From Mesorhizobium comanense (GTDB lineage Bacteria > Pseudomonadota > Alphaproteobacteria > Rhizobiales > Rhizobiaceae): a DNA stretch of 64,000 bases. A program made the translations under genes and the position numbers. Below, piece after piece: positions 17,867-26,987 of this stretch (its first letter is position 1; every line of letters begins with the position of its first letter). Under the pieces are notes generated by a model. The model was not told the origin of the DNA. It worked only from the letters and a program-made list of their open reading frames with translations, and did no database searches. Location of the stretch: NCBI RefSeq assembly GCF_005503535.1, contig NZ_SCNN01000001.1:62001-126000 (forward strand), written 5' to 3'.

Positions 17867-20275
17867 TTACCCTCGCAGCACCCCACCCGTCTGCTTGCCG
17901 ACATTCTCGACAATGCGCTTGGCCAGCGCCTCGAAATCCTCGTCGGTCAGCGTCTTCTCGACCGGCTGGATCGAGACTTCGATGGCGATCGATTTCTTGT
18001 CGGCGCCGAGCGATGCACCTTCGAAAATGTCGAAGACCGAGACGCCCGTGATCAGCTTCTTGTCGGCGGCCAGTGCAGCCCGCACCAGCGTGCCGGCTTC
18101 GACCGTCTTTTCGACCACGAAGGCGAAGTCGCGCTTCACGGCCTGGAAGGCGGAGAGCTCCAGCTTCGGCTTGGTCTTCGTCGGCTTGGCCTTCGGCTCG
18201 GGCACGGCATCGACGAACACTTCGAAGCCGCACAGCGGACCCGAGGCATCGAGGCCTTCGAGCGTCCGGGGATGGAACTCGCCGAAGGTGCCGAGCACGG
18301 TCTTGGGCCCGAGCTTGATCGTGCCGGAGCGGCCGGGGTGATACCAGGCCGGACCGCCGGCCTCGATCTGCAGCCGGTCGACTGGCGCGCCGCAGGCTTC
18401 GAGCGCCGCGATCGCGTCGGCCTTGGCGTCGAAGACACCGACCGGGCCGGCATTGCCGGCCCAGCTGCGGCCGGAGCCGTCGAGCTTGGCGGTGCCACGG
18501 CGCACGCCGGCCGCAACGCGGCGCTGCTGGTCGGCGCCGTCGCCTTCATAGGTGCCCGACACTTCGAACAACGCCACGTCGCCGATGCCCTTGTCGGCGT
18601 TGCGCTGCGCGGCGGCGATCAGCCCCGGCAGCAGCGACGGCCGCATGTCGGACATGTCGGCGGCAATCGGGTTGGCGAGCTTGAGCGACGTCTGGCCGCC
18701 GCCGAACAGTTCGGCATGCCTGGCCGGAATGAACGACCAGGTGACGGCCTCCATCATGCCGCGCACGGCAAGTGCGCGCTTGGCGGTGCGGGTGCGCACC
18801 TGCAGCGTGGTCAGGATTTTCGAGTTGACCGCGTCATGCGCGCCGAGCGGCTGCGGCGCGATGTTGTCGACGCCGTGGATGCGCATGACTTCCTCGACCA
18901 GATCGGCCTTGCCGTCGACATCCGGGCGCCAGGAAGGCACTGCCACATCGACGACATCGCCGGAGCCCTTTGGCTTGAAGCCGAGCCGCGACAGGATGTC
19001 GAGGCTCGTCGCGCCCGGCACCTCGATGCCGGTCAGCCGCTTCACTTCCGACAGCGGGAAGGACACGATCTTGGGCTGATGGCCGGCATAGCCGACAACC
19101 TCGGTCCCGGCCGGCTCGCCGCCGCAGAGATCGAGCACCAGCCTGGTCGCCAGTTCCACGCCGGGAACCATGAATTCAGGGTCGACGCCACGCTCGAAGC
19201 GGTAGCGCGCATCGGTGATGATGCCGAGCGTGCGGCCGGTGCGGGCTGTCGTAATCGGGTCCCAAAGGGCCGATTCGATCAGGACGTCCGTGGTGTTCTC
19301 GTCGCAGCCCGAATGCTCGCCGCCCATGACGCCGGCGATCGATTCGACGCCATTGTCATCTGATATGGCGCACATGTCAGGGGTCAGCGTGTACTCGCGC
19401 CCGTCGAGCGCCAGCACCTTCTCGCCATCGCGCGCGCGGCGCACCACGAGATTGCCCGCAACCTTCCTGGCATCGAACACATGCAGCGGCCGGCCGCGAT
19501 CGAAAGTGACGTAGTTGGTGATGTCGACCAGCGCGCTGATCGGCCGAAGCCCAATGGCGATAAGCCTCTGCTGCAGCCATTTCGGCGACGGACCGTTCTT
19601 CACGCCGCGCACCAGACGCAGCGCGAAGCCGGGGCAAAGCTCCGGCGCCTCGATCTTCACCTTGACCGGGGTTTCTCCCTTGCCGGGGATCGCCTCGACC
19701 GTGGTGTTCTTCAGCGTGCCGAGCCCGCTTGCCGCCAGATCCCTGGCGATGCCGTGAATGCTGGTGGCGTCAGGCCGGTTCGGCGTCAGATTGATCTCGA
19801 TCACCGGATCGTCGAGATGCGCATAGGACGCGAAGCTGGTGCCGACTGGCGCGTCGGCGGGCAGGTCGATGATGCCGTTGTGTTCATCGGACAGTTCCAG
19901 CTCGCGCTCGGAACACATCATGCCATGGCTCTCGACGCCACGGATCTTGCCGACGGCAAGCGTCACGTCGATGCCGGGCACATAGGTGCCGGGCGCCGCG
20001 AAGGCGCCGATCAGGCCGGCCCGCGCATTGGGGGCGCCGCACACGACCTGCACGGGCGGCTTGCCGTCGCCGGTGTCGACGGTCAGCACGCGCAGCCGGT
20101 CGGCATCGGGATGCTGCACCGTCGTCAGCACCTTGGCGATGACGAAGGGTTTCAGGCCCGACTTGTCGTCGACATGCTCGACCTCGAGGCCGATCGACGT
20201 CAGCCGCTCGACGATCTCGTCGAGCGTGGCAACTGTTTCGAGATGATCCTTGAGCCAGGAGAGGGTGAATTTCAT
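17867..20275 (-). CDS. pheT: Phenylalanine--tRNA ligase beta subunit
   Basis: 802 residues, the expected length for bacterial PheT. Domains in order: EMAP/tRNA-binding domain (about 40-150, [19 protein letters not shown]), B3/B4 editing domain (about 210-385), B5 domain (about 400-475), core catalytic-like domain, and the C-terminal FDX-ACB anticodon-binding domain (about 705-802, with [15 protein letters not shown]). It pairs with PheS as an alpha2-beta2 enzyme charging tRNA-Phe. The gene starts 4 bases after the stop of an ASCH-domain gene that separates it from pheS. Confidence 0.96.
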   Translation of the reverse strand: MKFTLSWLKDHLETVATLDEIVERLTSIGLEVEHVDDKSGLKPFVIAKVLTTVQHPDADRLRVLTVDTGDGKPPVQVVCGAPNARAGLIGAFAAPGTYVPGIDVTLAVGKIRGVESHGMMCSERELELSDEHNGIIDLPADAPVGTSFASYAHLDDPVIEINLTPNRPDATSIHGIARDLAASGLGTLKNTTVEAIPGKGETPVKVKIEAPELCPGFALRLVRGVKNGPSPKWLQQRLIAIGLRPISALVDITNYVTFDRGRPLHVFDARKVAGNLVVRRARDGEKVLALDGREYTLTPDMCAISDDNGVESIAGVMGGEHSGCDENTTDVLIESALWDPITTARTGRTLGIITDARYRFERGVDPEFMVPGVELATRLVLDLCGGEPAGTEVVGYAGHQPKIVSFPLSEVKRLTGIEVPGATSLDILSRLGFKPKGSGDVVDVAVPSWRPDVDGKADLVEEVMRIHGVDNIAPQPLGAHDAVNSKILTTLQVRTRTAKRALAVRGMMEAVTWSFIPARHAELFGGGQTSLKLANPIAADMSDMRPSLLPGLIAAAQRNADKGIGDVALFEVSGTYEGDGADQQRRVAAGVRRGTAKLDGSGRSWAGNAGPVGVFDAKADAIAALEACGAPVDRLQIEAGGPAWYHPGRSGTIKLGPKTVLGTFGEFHPRTLEGLDASGPLCGFEVFVDAVPEPKAKPTKTKPKLELSAFQAVKRDFAFVVEKTVEAGTLVRAALAADKKLITGVSVFDIFEGASLGADKKSIAIEVSIQPVEKTLTDEDFEALAKRIVENVGKQTGGVLRG

Positions 20276-20279
20276 CGTC

Positions 20280-20702
20280 TCACACTTTCGCGTCGTCTTG
20301 AGCCAACACTTCGACCAGCCGGAAGCGTTCGCAAACCAGTTTCATGTCAGGCGAATAACCGCCATTGCGCTCGAAATAGGCGCGGTGGGCATCGCGCCAG
20401 TATTCGTAGCTCAGATCGCCTTCGCCCTCGTCGCGGGCAAAGTCCGCGTCGACTTCGTCGAAGCGCCGCACGATTGCCTCGGTCGTCTCGATGACGGCGG
20501 CGCGGCGGCCGCTGCCGTCGAGCACCACGTCGCGCCGCCCCACCACTGGAACGGGCTCGGAACCGCCATAGTCGCGCAACGCGCCGCAGGTCGCCGTCTT
20601 GCGGCCCGACAGCACCAGCGCCAGCAATTCGTCGGCCAGCTCAGGACTGTCGCCGAAGCGGAACGTCACCGCGTCCGCATAGGGATCGGCAGCTTGGCTC
20701 AC
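20280..20702 (-). CDS. ASCH-domain protein encoded between pheS and pheT
   Basis: 140-residue ASCH protein (a PUA-like RNA-binding fold). Landmarks: [19 protein letters not shown], where GRKTAT is the family hallmark, [21 protein letters not shown], and a C-terminal [17 protein letters not shown]. The GTG start at 20702 gives a GTGA overlap with the pheS stop, and the 3' end lies 4 bases before pheT, so the gene is embedded in the operon. Related E. coli YqfB is an N4-acetylcytidine amidohydrolase; a role in tRNA or nucleoside metabolism is plausible but unproven. Confidence 0.85.
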   Translation of the reverse strand: MSQAADPYADAVTFRFGDSPELADELLALVLSGRKTATCGALRDYGGSEPVPVVGRRDVVLDGSGRRAAVIETTEAIVRRFDEVDADFARDEGEGDLSYEYWRDAHRAYFERNGGYSPDMKLVCERFRLVEVLAQDDAKV

Positions 20703-21796
20703 GCGCTCAGGCCTCCGAACAGCGTCGGCATGTCGAGCGGGCGGAAGCCGTAATGCGACAGCCAGCGCACGTCGGCGTCGAAGAAGGCGCGCAGATCCGG
20801 CATGCCGTATTTCAGCATGGCGATGCGGTCGATGCCCATGCCCCAGGCAAAGCCCTGGTATTCGTTGGGATCGAGCCCGCCGGCGCGCAGCACGTTGGGG
20901 TGCACCATGCCGCAGCCGAGGATTTCCATCCAGTCGGAGCCCTCGCCGAAGCGCACTTCGCCGGGCCGCGAACGGTCGCACTGGATATCGACTTCGAGGC
21001 TCGGTTCGGTGAACGGGAAGAAGGACGGCCGGAAGCGCATCTTGACCGACGGCACCTCGAAGAACGCCTTGCAGAACTCCTCCAGCACCCACTTCATGTT
21101 GGCGACGTTGGCCGACTTGTCGATCACCAGCCCCTCGACCTGATGGAACATCGGCGAGTGGGTGGCATCGGAATCCTGCCGGTAGGTCTTGCCGGGGATG
21201 ACGATGCGGATCGGCGGCTTCTGCTTCTCCATGGTGCGGATCTGGACGGGCGAGGTGTGCGTGCGCAAAAGCTTGCGCTCACCCTTCTCGTCCGGCTGGA
21301 AGAAGAAGGTGTCGTGCATTTCGCGCGCGGGATGGCCTTCCGGGAAGTTGAGCGCGGTGAAATTGTAATAGTCGGTCTCGATGTCGGGACCTTCGGCGAT
21401 GGCGAAGCCGAGATCGCCGAAGATCGCCGCGATCTCGTCGATGACCTGGCTGATCGGATGGATGCGGCCGCGCTCGGCCGGCGATTGGCGCACCGGCAAG
21501 GTGACGTCGACCTTCTCGGCGACAAGCCGGGCAGTGATTGCAACATCCCTGAGCTCGGCCTTGCGGGCGGCGAGGGCCTCGGTGACACGGTTCTTCAGCC
21601 CATTGATGGCCGGGCCTTTGACCTGGCGTTCCTCGGCGCTCATGGCGCCGAGCGTCTTCAGGATCTCGGAGATCGACCCCTTCTTGCCGAGGGCCGCGAC
21701 GCGCACGGCCTCGATCGCAGGTTCGTCGGTGGCCGAAGCGATCTCGGCAAGAAGTGAGTTTTCAAGGGTTTCAAGGCCGGTGGTTGCGTCGTTCAC
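20699..21796 (-). CDS. pheS: Phenylalanine--tRNA ligase alpha subunit
   Basis: Catalytic subunit, 365 residues from the GTG at 21796 (reads [18 protein letters not shown] after the start). Class II motifs are visible: motif 2 around [14 protein letters not shown] [16 protein letters not shown] (near 165) and TSPVQIRTM, and motif 3 near the end ([14 protein letters not shown]). An in-frame ATG at 21841 would give 380 residues, but it would place a repeated palindromic promoter element inside the gene, so I prefer GTG. It is first in the operon with the ASCH gene and pheT. Confidence 0.95.
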   Translation of the reverse strand: MNDATTGLETLENSLLAEIASATDEPAIEAVRVAALGKKGSISEILKTLGAMSAEERQVKGPAINGLKNRVTEALAARKAELRDVAITARLVAEKVDVTLPVRQSPAERGRIHPISQVIDEIAAIFGDLGFAIAEGPDIETDYYNFTALNFPEGHPAREMHDTFFFQPDEKGERKLLRTHTSPVQIRTMEKQKPPIRIVIPGKTYRQDSDATHSPMFHQVEGLVIDKSANVANMKWVLEEFCKAFFEVPSVKMRFRPSFFPFTEPSLEVDIQCDRSRPGEVRFGEGSDWMEILGCGMVHPNVLRAGGLDPNEYQGFAWGMGIDRIAMLKYGMPDLRAFFDADVRWLSHYGFRPLDMPTLFGGLSA

Positions 21797-21825
21797 GGTC
21801 AAACTCGCTACGTTGGAAATCCGCA

Positions 21826-21852
21826 CTAACGTGAAAGTCACGTTAAACGTGA
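21826..21852 (-). promoter_or_regulatory. Three AACGTGA half-sites upstream of pheS
   Basis: AACGTGA at 21828-21834 and TCACGTT at 21838-21844 form a palindrome with a 3-base centre. A third AACGTGA follows at 21846-21852. The cluster lies about 30-55 bases upstream of the chosen pheS start and looks like an operator. The binding protein is unknown. Confidence 0.4.
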
Positions 21853-21863
21853 TGTTCAGGCAT

Positions 21864-21897
21864 AAGAAAACCCGCGCCAGCCGTGCCAGCGCGGGTT
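21864..21897 (-). terminator. Rho-independent terminator of rpmI-rplT
   Basis: On the minus strand AACCCGCGC (21897-21889) pairs with GCGCGGGTT (21877-21869) around an 11-base loop and is followed by TTTTCTTATG. It lies 40 bases beyond the rplT stop. Confidence 0.88.
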
Positions 21898-21937
21898 CCC
21901 CAAATCAAGTGTCGAAAGTGCTTGGGAAGCGCTGGTC

Positions 21938-22339
21938 TTAGGCGACAGCGCTTTCAAAAGCGTTCGGCGTGGTGTTCTTCAGATATTCAAGCGCGACCTT
22001 GGCCTTGGCCACCAGCGCGGCGAAAGCCTGCGGCTCGTGGATGGCCATGTCGGACAGGATCTTGCGATCGATCTCGATGCCGGCCTTGTTGAGGCCGTCG
22101 ATGAAGCGGCCATAGGTCAGGCCATGCTCGTGGGTCGCGGCGTTGATGCGCTGGATCCACAGCGCGCGGAACGAGCGCTTGCGGTTCTTGCGGTCGCGGT
22201 AGGCGTACTGCAGCGACTTTTCCACCGCCTGCTTGGCGATGCGGATGGTGTTCTTGCGGCGGCCGTAGAAGCCTTTCGCGGCTTTCAGGACCTTCTTGTG
22301 CTTGGCGTGAGCGGTGACGCCTCTTTTTACGCGTGCCAT
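21938..22339 (-). CDS. rplT: 50S ribosomal protein L20
   Basis: 133-residue basic protein of the large subunit, essential for early assembly. The typical L20 N-terminus [18 protein letters not shown] and the [16 protein letters not shown] segment are present. The C-terminus is slightly longer than in E. coli, as usual in alphaproteobacteria. It lies 38 bases after rpmI and ends at a strong terminator. In E. coli L20 autoregulates this operon; no such leader was identified here. Confidence 0.97.
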   Translation of the reverse strand: MARVKRGVTAHAKHKKVLKAAKGFYGRRKNTIRIAKQAVEKSLQYAYRDRKNRKRSFRALWIQRINAATHEHGLTYGRFIDGLNKAGIEIDRKILSDMAIHEPQAFAALVAKAKVALEYLKNTTPNAFESAVA

Positions 22340-22377
22340 GTCATGATCTCCTTAAAAACGCTGTTCCGACCGAATGC

Positions 22378-22581
22378 TCAGAGGCCGTTCGGCAGAAAAT
22401 TCTTGATGACCTTCTTGCCGTCCGGTTCAGCCAGAACCATCGTGCCGCGGGCATTTCGAATGAACTTGTTGGAACGCTTGATCATGCCGTGACGCTTGCC
22501 GGCCGCAGCCGACAGAACTTTACCCGTACCTGTGATCTTGAACCGCTTCTTGGCGGCCGATTTGGTCTTCATCTTGGGCAT
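22378..22581 (-). CDS. rpmI: 50S ribosomal protein L35
   Basis: 67-residue L35, start at 22581 ([20 protein letters not shown]); the upstream in-frame extension is noncoding. It carries the conserved [19 protein letters not shown]. It is transcribed with rplT. Unlike the compact infC-rpmI-rplT operon of many bacteria, it is separated from infC by a methyltransferase-like gene and two terminator-like hairpins, so it probably has its own promoter in 22582-22650. Confidence 0.96.
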   Translation of the reverse strand: MPKMKTKSAAKKRFKITGTGKVLSAAAGKRHGMIKRSNKFIRNARGTMVLAEPDGKKVIKNFLPNGL

Positions 22582-22656
22582 TTTGCTACTCCGTATTGTG
22601 GCGCACCATCGCGCTTCTTGTTCGCTTCGGGCCGACCAAAGCCCGAAAAGCAAATG

Positions 22657-22692
22657 AAACCGCCACGGCATGCCCTGCCGGGCGGTTTTCTT
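22657..22692 (-). terminator. Hairpin terminator downstream of the methyltransferase-like gene
   Basis: AAACCGCC (22657-22664) pairs with GGCGGTTT (22681-22688) around a 16-base loop. On the minus strand the stem is followed by a weak T-rich CATTTGC; on the plus strand TTTTCTT follows. It separates the 22764-23390 gene from rpmI. Confidence 0.6.
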
Positions 22693-22763
22693 GGAACGGC
22701 GGTCCTATACGTCAAAGACGGCAGCTGTGCAACACCTGTAGAGCTGCGGCGCGCTGTCCCCCT

Positions 22764-23390
22764 TCAGGGCAGAGTGAACCACACCGGCAGCATGCCCGAC
22801 AGCTGGGCGCCGTCGATCAGCTCGAAGGCCGGCAGCGCGATCAGGAATACCAGGCCGTCGAGCAGCGTGTTCAAGAGCAGGCGCGGCTTGAAGCTGCCGG
22901 TGTCGCCTTCATTGTAGAGCGACAGGTTGGGGAAGAAGCGCGGCACCTTCTCCAGATAGGCAAGGTAGGGTGCGCCAAGCGCTTCCTTGAGGAACTTTTC
23001 CTCGCGCAGGATGACGATGTGGAAGGCGCCCGCGCACAGCGCCGCAAACAGGACGATACCGGTAAATGAGCCGATCTGGGCGCCGACGCCGGCCGCGGCC
23101 ACCGTCGAGAACACGTAAAGCGGATTGCGGGTGATCGAGTAGGGGCCGCCGGTCACCACCTCGGCGGATTTGCGCCCGCCAATATAGAGCGTCGCCCAAA
23201 GGCGCCCGACGATACCGAGGAAGATCAGCAGCACGCCGAACATCTCGATCGTTTCGTGCACCGGCGTGTCGGGCGGAAAGGTCGACTGGCCGAACAGCAG
23301 TGCCGCGAACAGCACCACCACCAGCACGGCGAGCACCAGCCGGCGTATCTGCTGGTAGTTGCCCAGCCCGTGCTTCAGTTCATTGTCCAA
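22764..23390 (-). CDS. Isoprenylcysteine carboxyl methyltransferase (ICMT/PEMT-like) membrane protein
   Basis: 208-residue integral membrane protein with four or five hydrophobic helices (about 15-35, 48-68, 95-118 and 180-200). The ICMT/phospholipid-methyltransferase signatures are GGPYSITRNPLYVFST (near 78) and ILREEKFLKEALGAPYLAYLEKVPRFFP (described in parts: REEKFL, then YLAYLEKVPRFFP, near 128-152), which bind S-adenosylmethionine. The acceptor may be a lipid or a small amine. It lies between infC and rpmI, with a terminator on each side, so it is probably regulated apart from the ribosomal genes. Confidence 0.8.
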   Translation of the reverse strand: MDNELKHGLGNYQQIRRLVLAVLVVVLFAALLFGQSTFPPDTPVHETIEMFGVLLIFLGIVGRLWATLYIGGRKSAEVVTGGPYSITRNPLYVFSTVAAAGVGAQIGSFTGIVLFAALCAGAFHIVILREEKFLKEALGAPYLAYLEKVPRFFPNLSLYNEGDTGSFKPRLLLNTLLDGLVFLIALPAFELIDGAQLSGMLPVWFTLP

Positions 23391-23485
23391 GGATTTATCC
23401 GATCGTCGAAGAGCCTGATGTGGCTGTCCAAAATGGCTCGGGTTCTGGACGCACGAAAGACACGACCGCCGATCGTCGCGGCTGC

Positions 23486-23521
23486 CAGAAAACGGGCGTC
23501 TCGACGGTTGTCGGGACGCCC
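23486..23521 (-). terminator. Terminator downstream of infC
   Basis: On the minus strand GGGCGTC (23521-23515) pairs with GACGCCC (23500-23494), with inner pairing around CCGACAACCGTCGA, followed by GTTTTCTGG. It lies about 95 bases beyond the infC stop, in a gap (23391-23614) where I see no gene. Confidence 0.65.
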
Positions 23522-23614
23522 TGTATCACAATTCAGGCGGATTTGGAGTGCGGTGGCCCGCCTAACCTTTTCGTGACCGTGCCGTGATTGCGGCCACCTC
23601 GGGCGAAACCAGGC

Positions 23615-24151
23615 TCAGCGCGGCGCCAGCACCATCATCATCTGCCGGCCTTCGAGCTTCGGCTCGGCCTCGACCTTGGCGATGGTGGCAACTTCCTCGC
23701 GCACCTTGTTCAGAAGCTGCATGCCGAGCTCCATATGCGCCATCTCGCGGCCACGGAAGCGCAGCGTCAGCTTCACCTTGTCGCCTTCCTCGAAGAAGCG
23801 GCGGACCGCCTTCATCTTGGTGTCGTAGTCATGGCTGTCGATGTTCGGGCGCATCTTGATCTCCTTGATCTCGATGACCTTCTGATTCTTGCGCGCCTCG
23901 GCCGCCTTCTTCTGGTTGGCGTATTTCAACTTGCCGAGATCGAGGATTTTTACGACGGGCGGCACCGCATTGGGCGATATCTCGACGAGATCGAGCCCGG
24001 CCTCTTCGGCCAGCAGCAATGCGTCGTTGATGGAAACATCGCCGCGGTTCTGGCCTTCGGCGTCGATAAGCTGGACCCGGGGAACCCGGATGTCACGGTT
24101 GGAGCGCGGGCCGTCCTTGGTAGGCGCCGCTGCTTTGAAAGGTCTGCGAAT
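23615..24151 (-). CDS. infC: Translation initiation factor IF-3, AUU start codon
   Basis: Binds the 30S subunit and checks start-codon pairing. Starting from the ATT at 24151 gives 178 residues, the family length: N-terminal domain ([19 protein letters not shown]), linker with [11 protein letters not shown], and C-terminal domain ([23 protein letters not shown]). AAGGAG lies 9 bases upstream of the ATT. The first in-frame ATG (24019) would remove 44 conserved residues. The rare AUU start is the known basis of IF-3 autoregulation in enteric bacteria and is retained here. Confidence 0.95.
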   Translation of the reverse strand: MRRPFKAAAPTKDGPRSNRDIRVPRVQLIDAEGQNRGDVSINDALLLAEEAGLDLVEISPNAVPPVVKILDLGKLKYANQKKAAEARKNQKVIEIKEIKMRPNIDSHDYDTKMKAVRRFFEEGDKVKLTLRFRGREMAHMELGMQLLNKVREEVATIAKVEAEPKLEGRQMMMVLAPR

Positions 24152-24355
24152 GGTCGTGGTCTCCTTGGCCGTTTCGTTCAGGGTCTGTCAGTCAAATGCA
24201 TGGACGCGCCAATGTGGGAAGCGCGCGGGCGGAGTCAATAGCATAGCATTGACAGAAAATCACCCCGATCGCTGGCCTGTGCCAAACAAAGAAACAACAC
24301 GAGCACTTTCCGCCTCGCCCGTGGCTGTGCCACAAGACCGGCGTAAGGAGAAGCC

Positions 24356-25144
24356 ATGCCCGCCACCCCGCCAGCCATTCCCGACGTCCCAATCTTTCTG
24401 GATGTTGAGGGATCGCGCATCGCGGTACGTCATTCGGCGGGCTCGACTCCGGGCATCGTCTGGCTCGGCGGCTACAAGTCCGACATGCTGGGCACGAAAG
24501 CCGAGGCGCTGGCTGGCTGGGCGGCAAGCGAAGGCCGCGCCTTTCTGCGCCATGACTATTCCGGCCACGGCGAATCCGGCGGCGCCTTCGCCGACGGCAC
24601 CATTTCGACATGGCTGTCGCAAAGCCTTGCCGTGTTCCGGCATTTCACCAAGGGCGATCAGATCCTGGTCGGCTCCTCGATGGGCGCCTGGATCGCGCTG
24701 CGCATGGTGCAGGAATTACGCAGGGCGGGCGACACAAGCGTCGTCGGCCTTGTGCTGCTGGCGCCGGCGCCGGACTTTACCGCCGAATTGGTCGAACCGG
24801 CGCTGACCGAGGCGCAGAAGCGCGATCTGGCCGAGAACGGTTTCTTCGCCGAGCCGTCGGATTATTCCAGCGAGCCTTACATCTACACGCGCGACCTGAT
24901 CGAGGACGGGCGCCGCAATCTCGTCATGACCGGTCCGATCGACACCCATTGCCCGGTGCATATCCTGCAGGGCCTCGCCGATCCGGACGTGCCCTCCAGC
25001 CACGCGCTGAAGCTTGTCGGACTGTTGCCGGCCGACGATGTGACGCTGTCGTTGATCCCGGACGGTGATCACCGCCTGTCGCGGCCGCAGGACCTCGACA
25101 TGCTGCTGCGGGCGGTGGGCGACATGGCCGCGCGGAGCAGTTGA
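24356..25144 (+). CDS. Alpha/beta hydrolase (ABHD10-like)
   Basis: 262-residue soluble hydrolase. The nucleophile elbow is GSSMGAW (near 101-107), the acid is probably in LADPDVPSS (near 205) and the catalytic His in PDGDHRLSR (near 237). GYKSDMLGTKAEAL and DYSGHGESGG near the front match bacterial homologues of the ABHD10 thioesterase/esterase group. The stop overlaps the TTG at 25141 and lies 2 bases before the ATG of the BenE gene, so the two are cotranscribed. The substrate is unknown; an acyl ester or thioester is likely. Confidence 0.85.
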   Translation: MPATPPAIPDVPIFLDVEGSRIAVRHSAGSTPGIVWLGGYKSDMLGTKAEALAGWAASEGRAFLRHDYSGHGESGGAFADGTISTWLSQSLAVFRHFTKGDQILVGSSMGAWIALRMVQELRRAGDTSVVGLVLLAPAPDFTAELVEPALTEAQKRDLAENGFFAEPSDYSSEPYIYTRDLIEDGRRNLVMTGPIDTHCPVHILQGLADPDVPSSHALKLVGLLPADDVTLSLIPDGDHRLSRPQDLDMLLRAVGDMAARSS

Positions 25145-25146
25145 GC

Positions 25147-26289
25147 ATGCGCCTGTCCATTTCGATATCCGCCTTTGTCGCGGCGATTGTCGGGTTCGGC
25201 GGCACGCTGGCCATCGTCATCGCCGCCGCGCATGCTGTCGGCGCGACGCAGGTTCAGACGGCGAGCTGGGTGACGACCATCTGCCTTGCCATGGCGATCG
25301 AAAGCCTGTGGCTGTCGTGGCGCACGAAAATGCCTGTGATCACCGCATGGTCGACGCCGGGGCTGGCGCTGATGGCGGCCTCGAGCGGTTTTTCGATCGG
25401 CGAGGCGGTTGCCGCCTTCATCGTCACCGCCATCCTGCTGATCGCCACCGGCCTGTTCCGGCCGCTGACACAGCTGATCTCGAAAATACCGCCCTCGGTC
25501 GCTTCCGGCATGCTGGCGGGCATCGTCGTCACCTTCGCCCTCAACGCGGTCAAGACCATTCCTGTCGACCCCTGGCTGATCCTGCCGCTGATCGCGACTT
25601 TCTTCGTTATCCGCCTGTTCAACCCGGCGCTGTCGGTGCTGGCGGTGCTTGTCGGTGGTGGTCTTGCCGCGTTTCTCACCGGCCGCGTCGGTGGCCTGCC
25701 GGCGCCGGAACTGTCGACGTTGACGCTGATCGCGCCTGTCTTCACCGCCAAGGCGGTGATCGGCCTGGCGCTGCCGCTCTATCTCGTCACCATGGCTTCG
25801 CAGAACCTGTCGGGCCTCGCGGTGCTGCGTGCCGCCGGCTATCATCCGGAGCCTGGCCCGCTTATCGGCGTCACCGGCCTGTTTTCGCTGCTGTCGGCGC
25901 CGTTCGGCGGTTCGACCACGAATCTGGCGGCGATTTCGGCGGCGATCTGCACCGGGCCGGATGTCCATCCCGACCCCGCCGAGCGCTGGAAGACCGGTCC
26001 GTTCTACGCGGTCGCCTATCTCATCTTCGCGATTTTCGGCGCATCGCTGGTGGCGATCTTTGCCGTCCTGCCGCAGAGCCTGATCGTGCTGGTGGCCGGC
26101 CTTGCGCTGATGGCCTCGCTTGCCAACGCAATGGCGATCGCGCTGAAGGAGGAGGGTGAACGCATGGCCGCCACCGTCACCTTTGTCGTCACCGCCTCGG
26201 GCCTGACCTTGTTCGGCGTCGGCGCCGCATTCTGGGGCCTGATCGCCGGTTTGGCCGTGCTTTTCCTCGACAAGATCAAAAAGCGATAA
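25147..26289 (+). CDS. benE: Benzoate/H+ symporter family protein (BenE)
   Basis: Inner-membrane transporter of 380 residues with about 12 hydrophobic helices. BenE landmarks: FVAAIVGFGGTLAIV near the start, ITAWSTPGLALMAAS near 62, PPSVASGMLAGIVV near 118, TMASQNLSGLAVLRAAGY near 218 and GGSTTNLAAISAAICTG near 255. The family imports aromatic acids with protons, but no aromatic-degradation gene is nearby, so the real cargo is open. TTG 25141 (adding two residues) is an alternative start that would overlap the upstream stop. Confidence 0.85.
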   Translation: MRLSISISAFVAAIVGFGGTLAIVIAAAHAVGATQVQTASWVTTICLAMAIESLWLSWRTKMPVITAWSTPGLALMAASSGFSIGEAVAAFIVTAILLIATGLFRPLTQLISKIPPSVASGMLAGIVVTFALNAVKTIPVDPWLILPLIATFFVIRLFNPALSVLAVLVGGGLAAFLTGRVGGLPAPELSTLTLIAPVFTAKAVIGLALPLYLVTMASQNLSGLAVLRAAGYHPEPGPLIGVTGLFSLLSAPFGGSTTNLAAISAAICTGPDVHPDPAERWKTGPFYAVAYLIFAIFGASLVAIFAVLPQSLIVLVAGLALMASLANAMAIALKEEGERMAATVTFVVTASGLTLFGVGAAFWGLIAGLAVLFLDKIKKR

Positions 26290-26406
26290 TCATTTCAGAA
26301 GCTTGTCCGGTTTCGCCTGAAATTGTCTTGAATCGCCGATTTCGCCTTCCCATTTCGATTCCACGCAGCCGGTTCTGGCTGTCTCCAACCGAAGGAATGG
26401 GAGAAA

Positions 26407-26889
26407 ATGAACACATCTGCATTGATCCGCCCGGCCTGGACGCCGGCAACCATCGCGTTGATGGTGATCGGCTTCATGGTGTTCTGGCCGCTCGGCTTCG
26501 CCATGCTCGCCTACATCATCTGGGGCGACCGGCTCGACGGCTTCAAGCGTGACGTCAACCGCGCGACCGACGGCATCTTCGCCGGCTGCCGTCGTGGTTC
26601 CGACAAGGCAGCGCGCTGGGGCAATGGCTCCGCCCGCACCGGCAACGTCGCTTTCGACGACTGGCGCGAAAAGGAACTCGAACGCCTCGCCGAGGAACGC
26701 CGCAAGCTCGACGACATGCTGACCGAGTTCGACGATTACGCCCGTGAATTGCGCCGTGCCAAGGACCAGGACGAGTTCGATCGCTTCATGGCGAACCGCA
26801 ACAGATCGACCGCACCGGCCAAGACCGATCCGAGCACTGGCAGCACGCCCACCAAGCGTGGCAAGGGCTCGAACCTGCTTGACGACTAA
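26407..26889 (+). CDS. DUF2852 family membrane protein
   Basis: 160-residue protein. One or two N-terminal hydrophobic helices (about 11-40, ALMVIGFMVFWPLGFAMLAY) are followed by a cytoplasmic coiled coil (REKELERLAEERRKLDDMLTE is heptad-like; near 88-108) and DYARELRRAKDQDEFDRFM, then a Ser/Thr/Lys-rich tail. This matches DUF2852, which is widespread in rhizobia and has no known function. A strong terminator follows. Confidence 0.85.
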   Translation: MNTSALIRPAWTPATIALMVIGFMVFWPLGFAMLAYIIWGDRLDGFKRDVNRATDGIFAGCRRGSDKAARWGNGSARTGNVAFDDWREKELERLAEERRKLDDMLTEFDDYARELRRAKDQDEFDRFMANRNRSTAPAKTDPSTGSTPTKRGKGSNLLDD

Positions 26890-26916
26890 GGCCGAGCGAC
26901 AGGCCAAGGTATGAGG

Positions 26917-26950
26917 ACGGCGTCGCGCGAGCGGCGCCGTTTCTTTTTTG
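26917..26950 (+). terminator. Rho-independent terminator after the DUF2852 gene
   Basis: ACGGCG (26917-26922) pairs with CGCCGT (26935-26940), with a GC-rich loop, followed by TTCTTTTTTG. Confidence 0.85.
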
Positions 26951-26987
26951 TTCTGGTCGTTTTTCTCGAATCGCGTATCGTCCCGCC

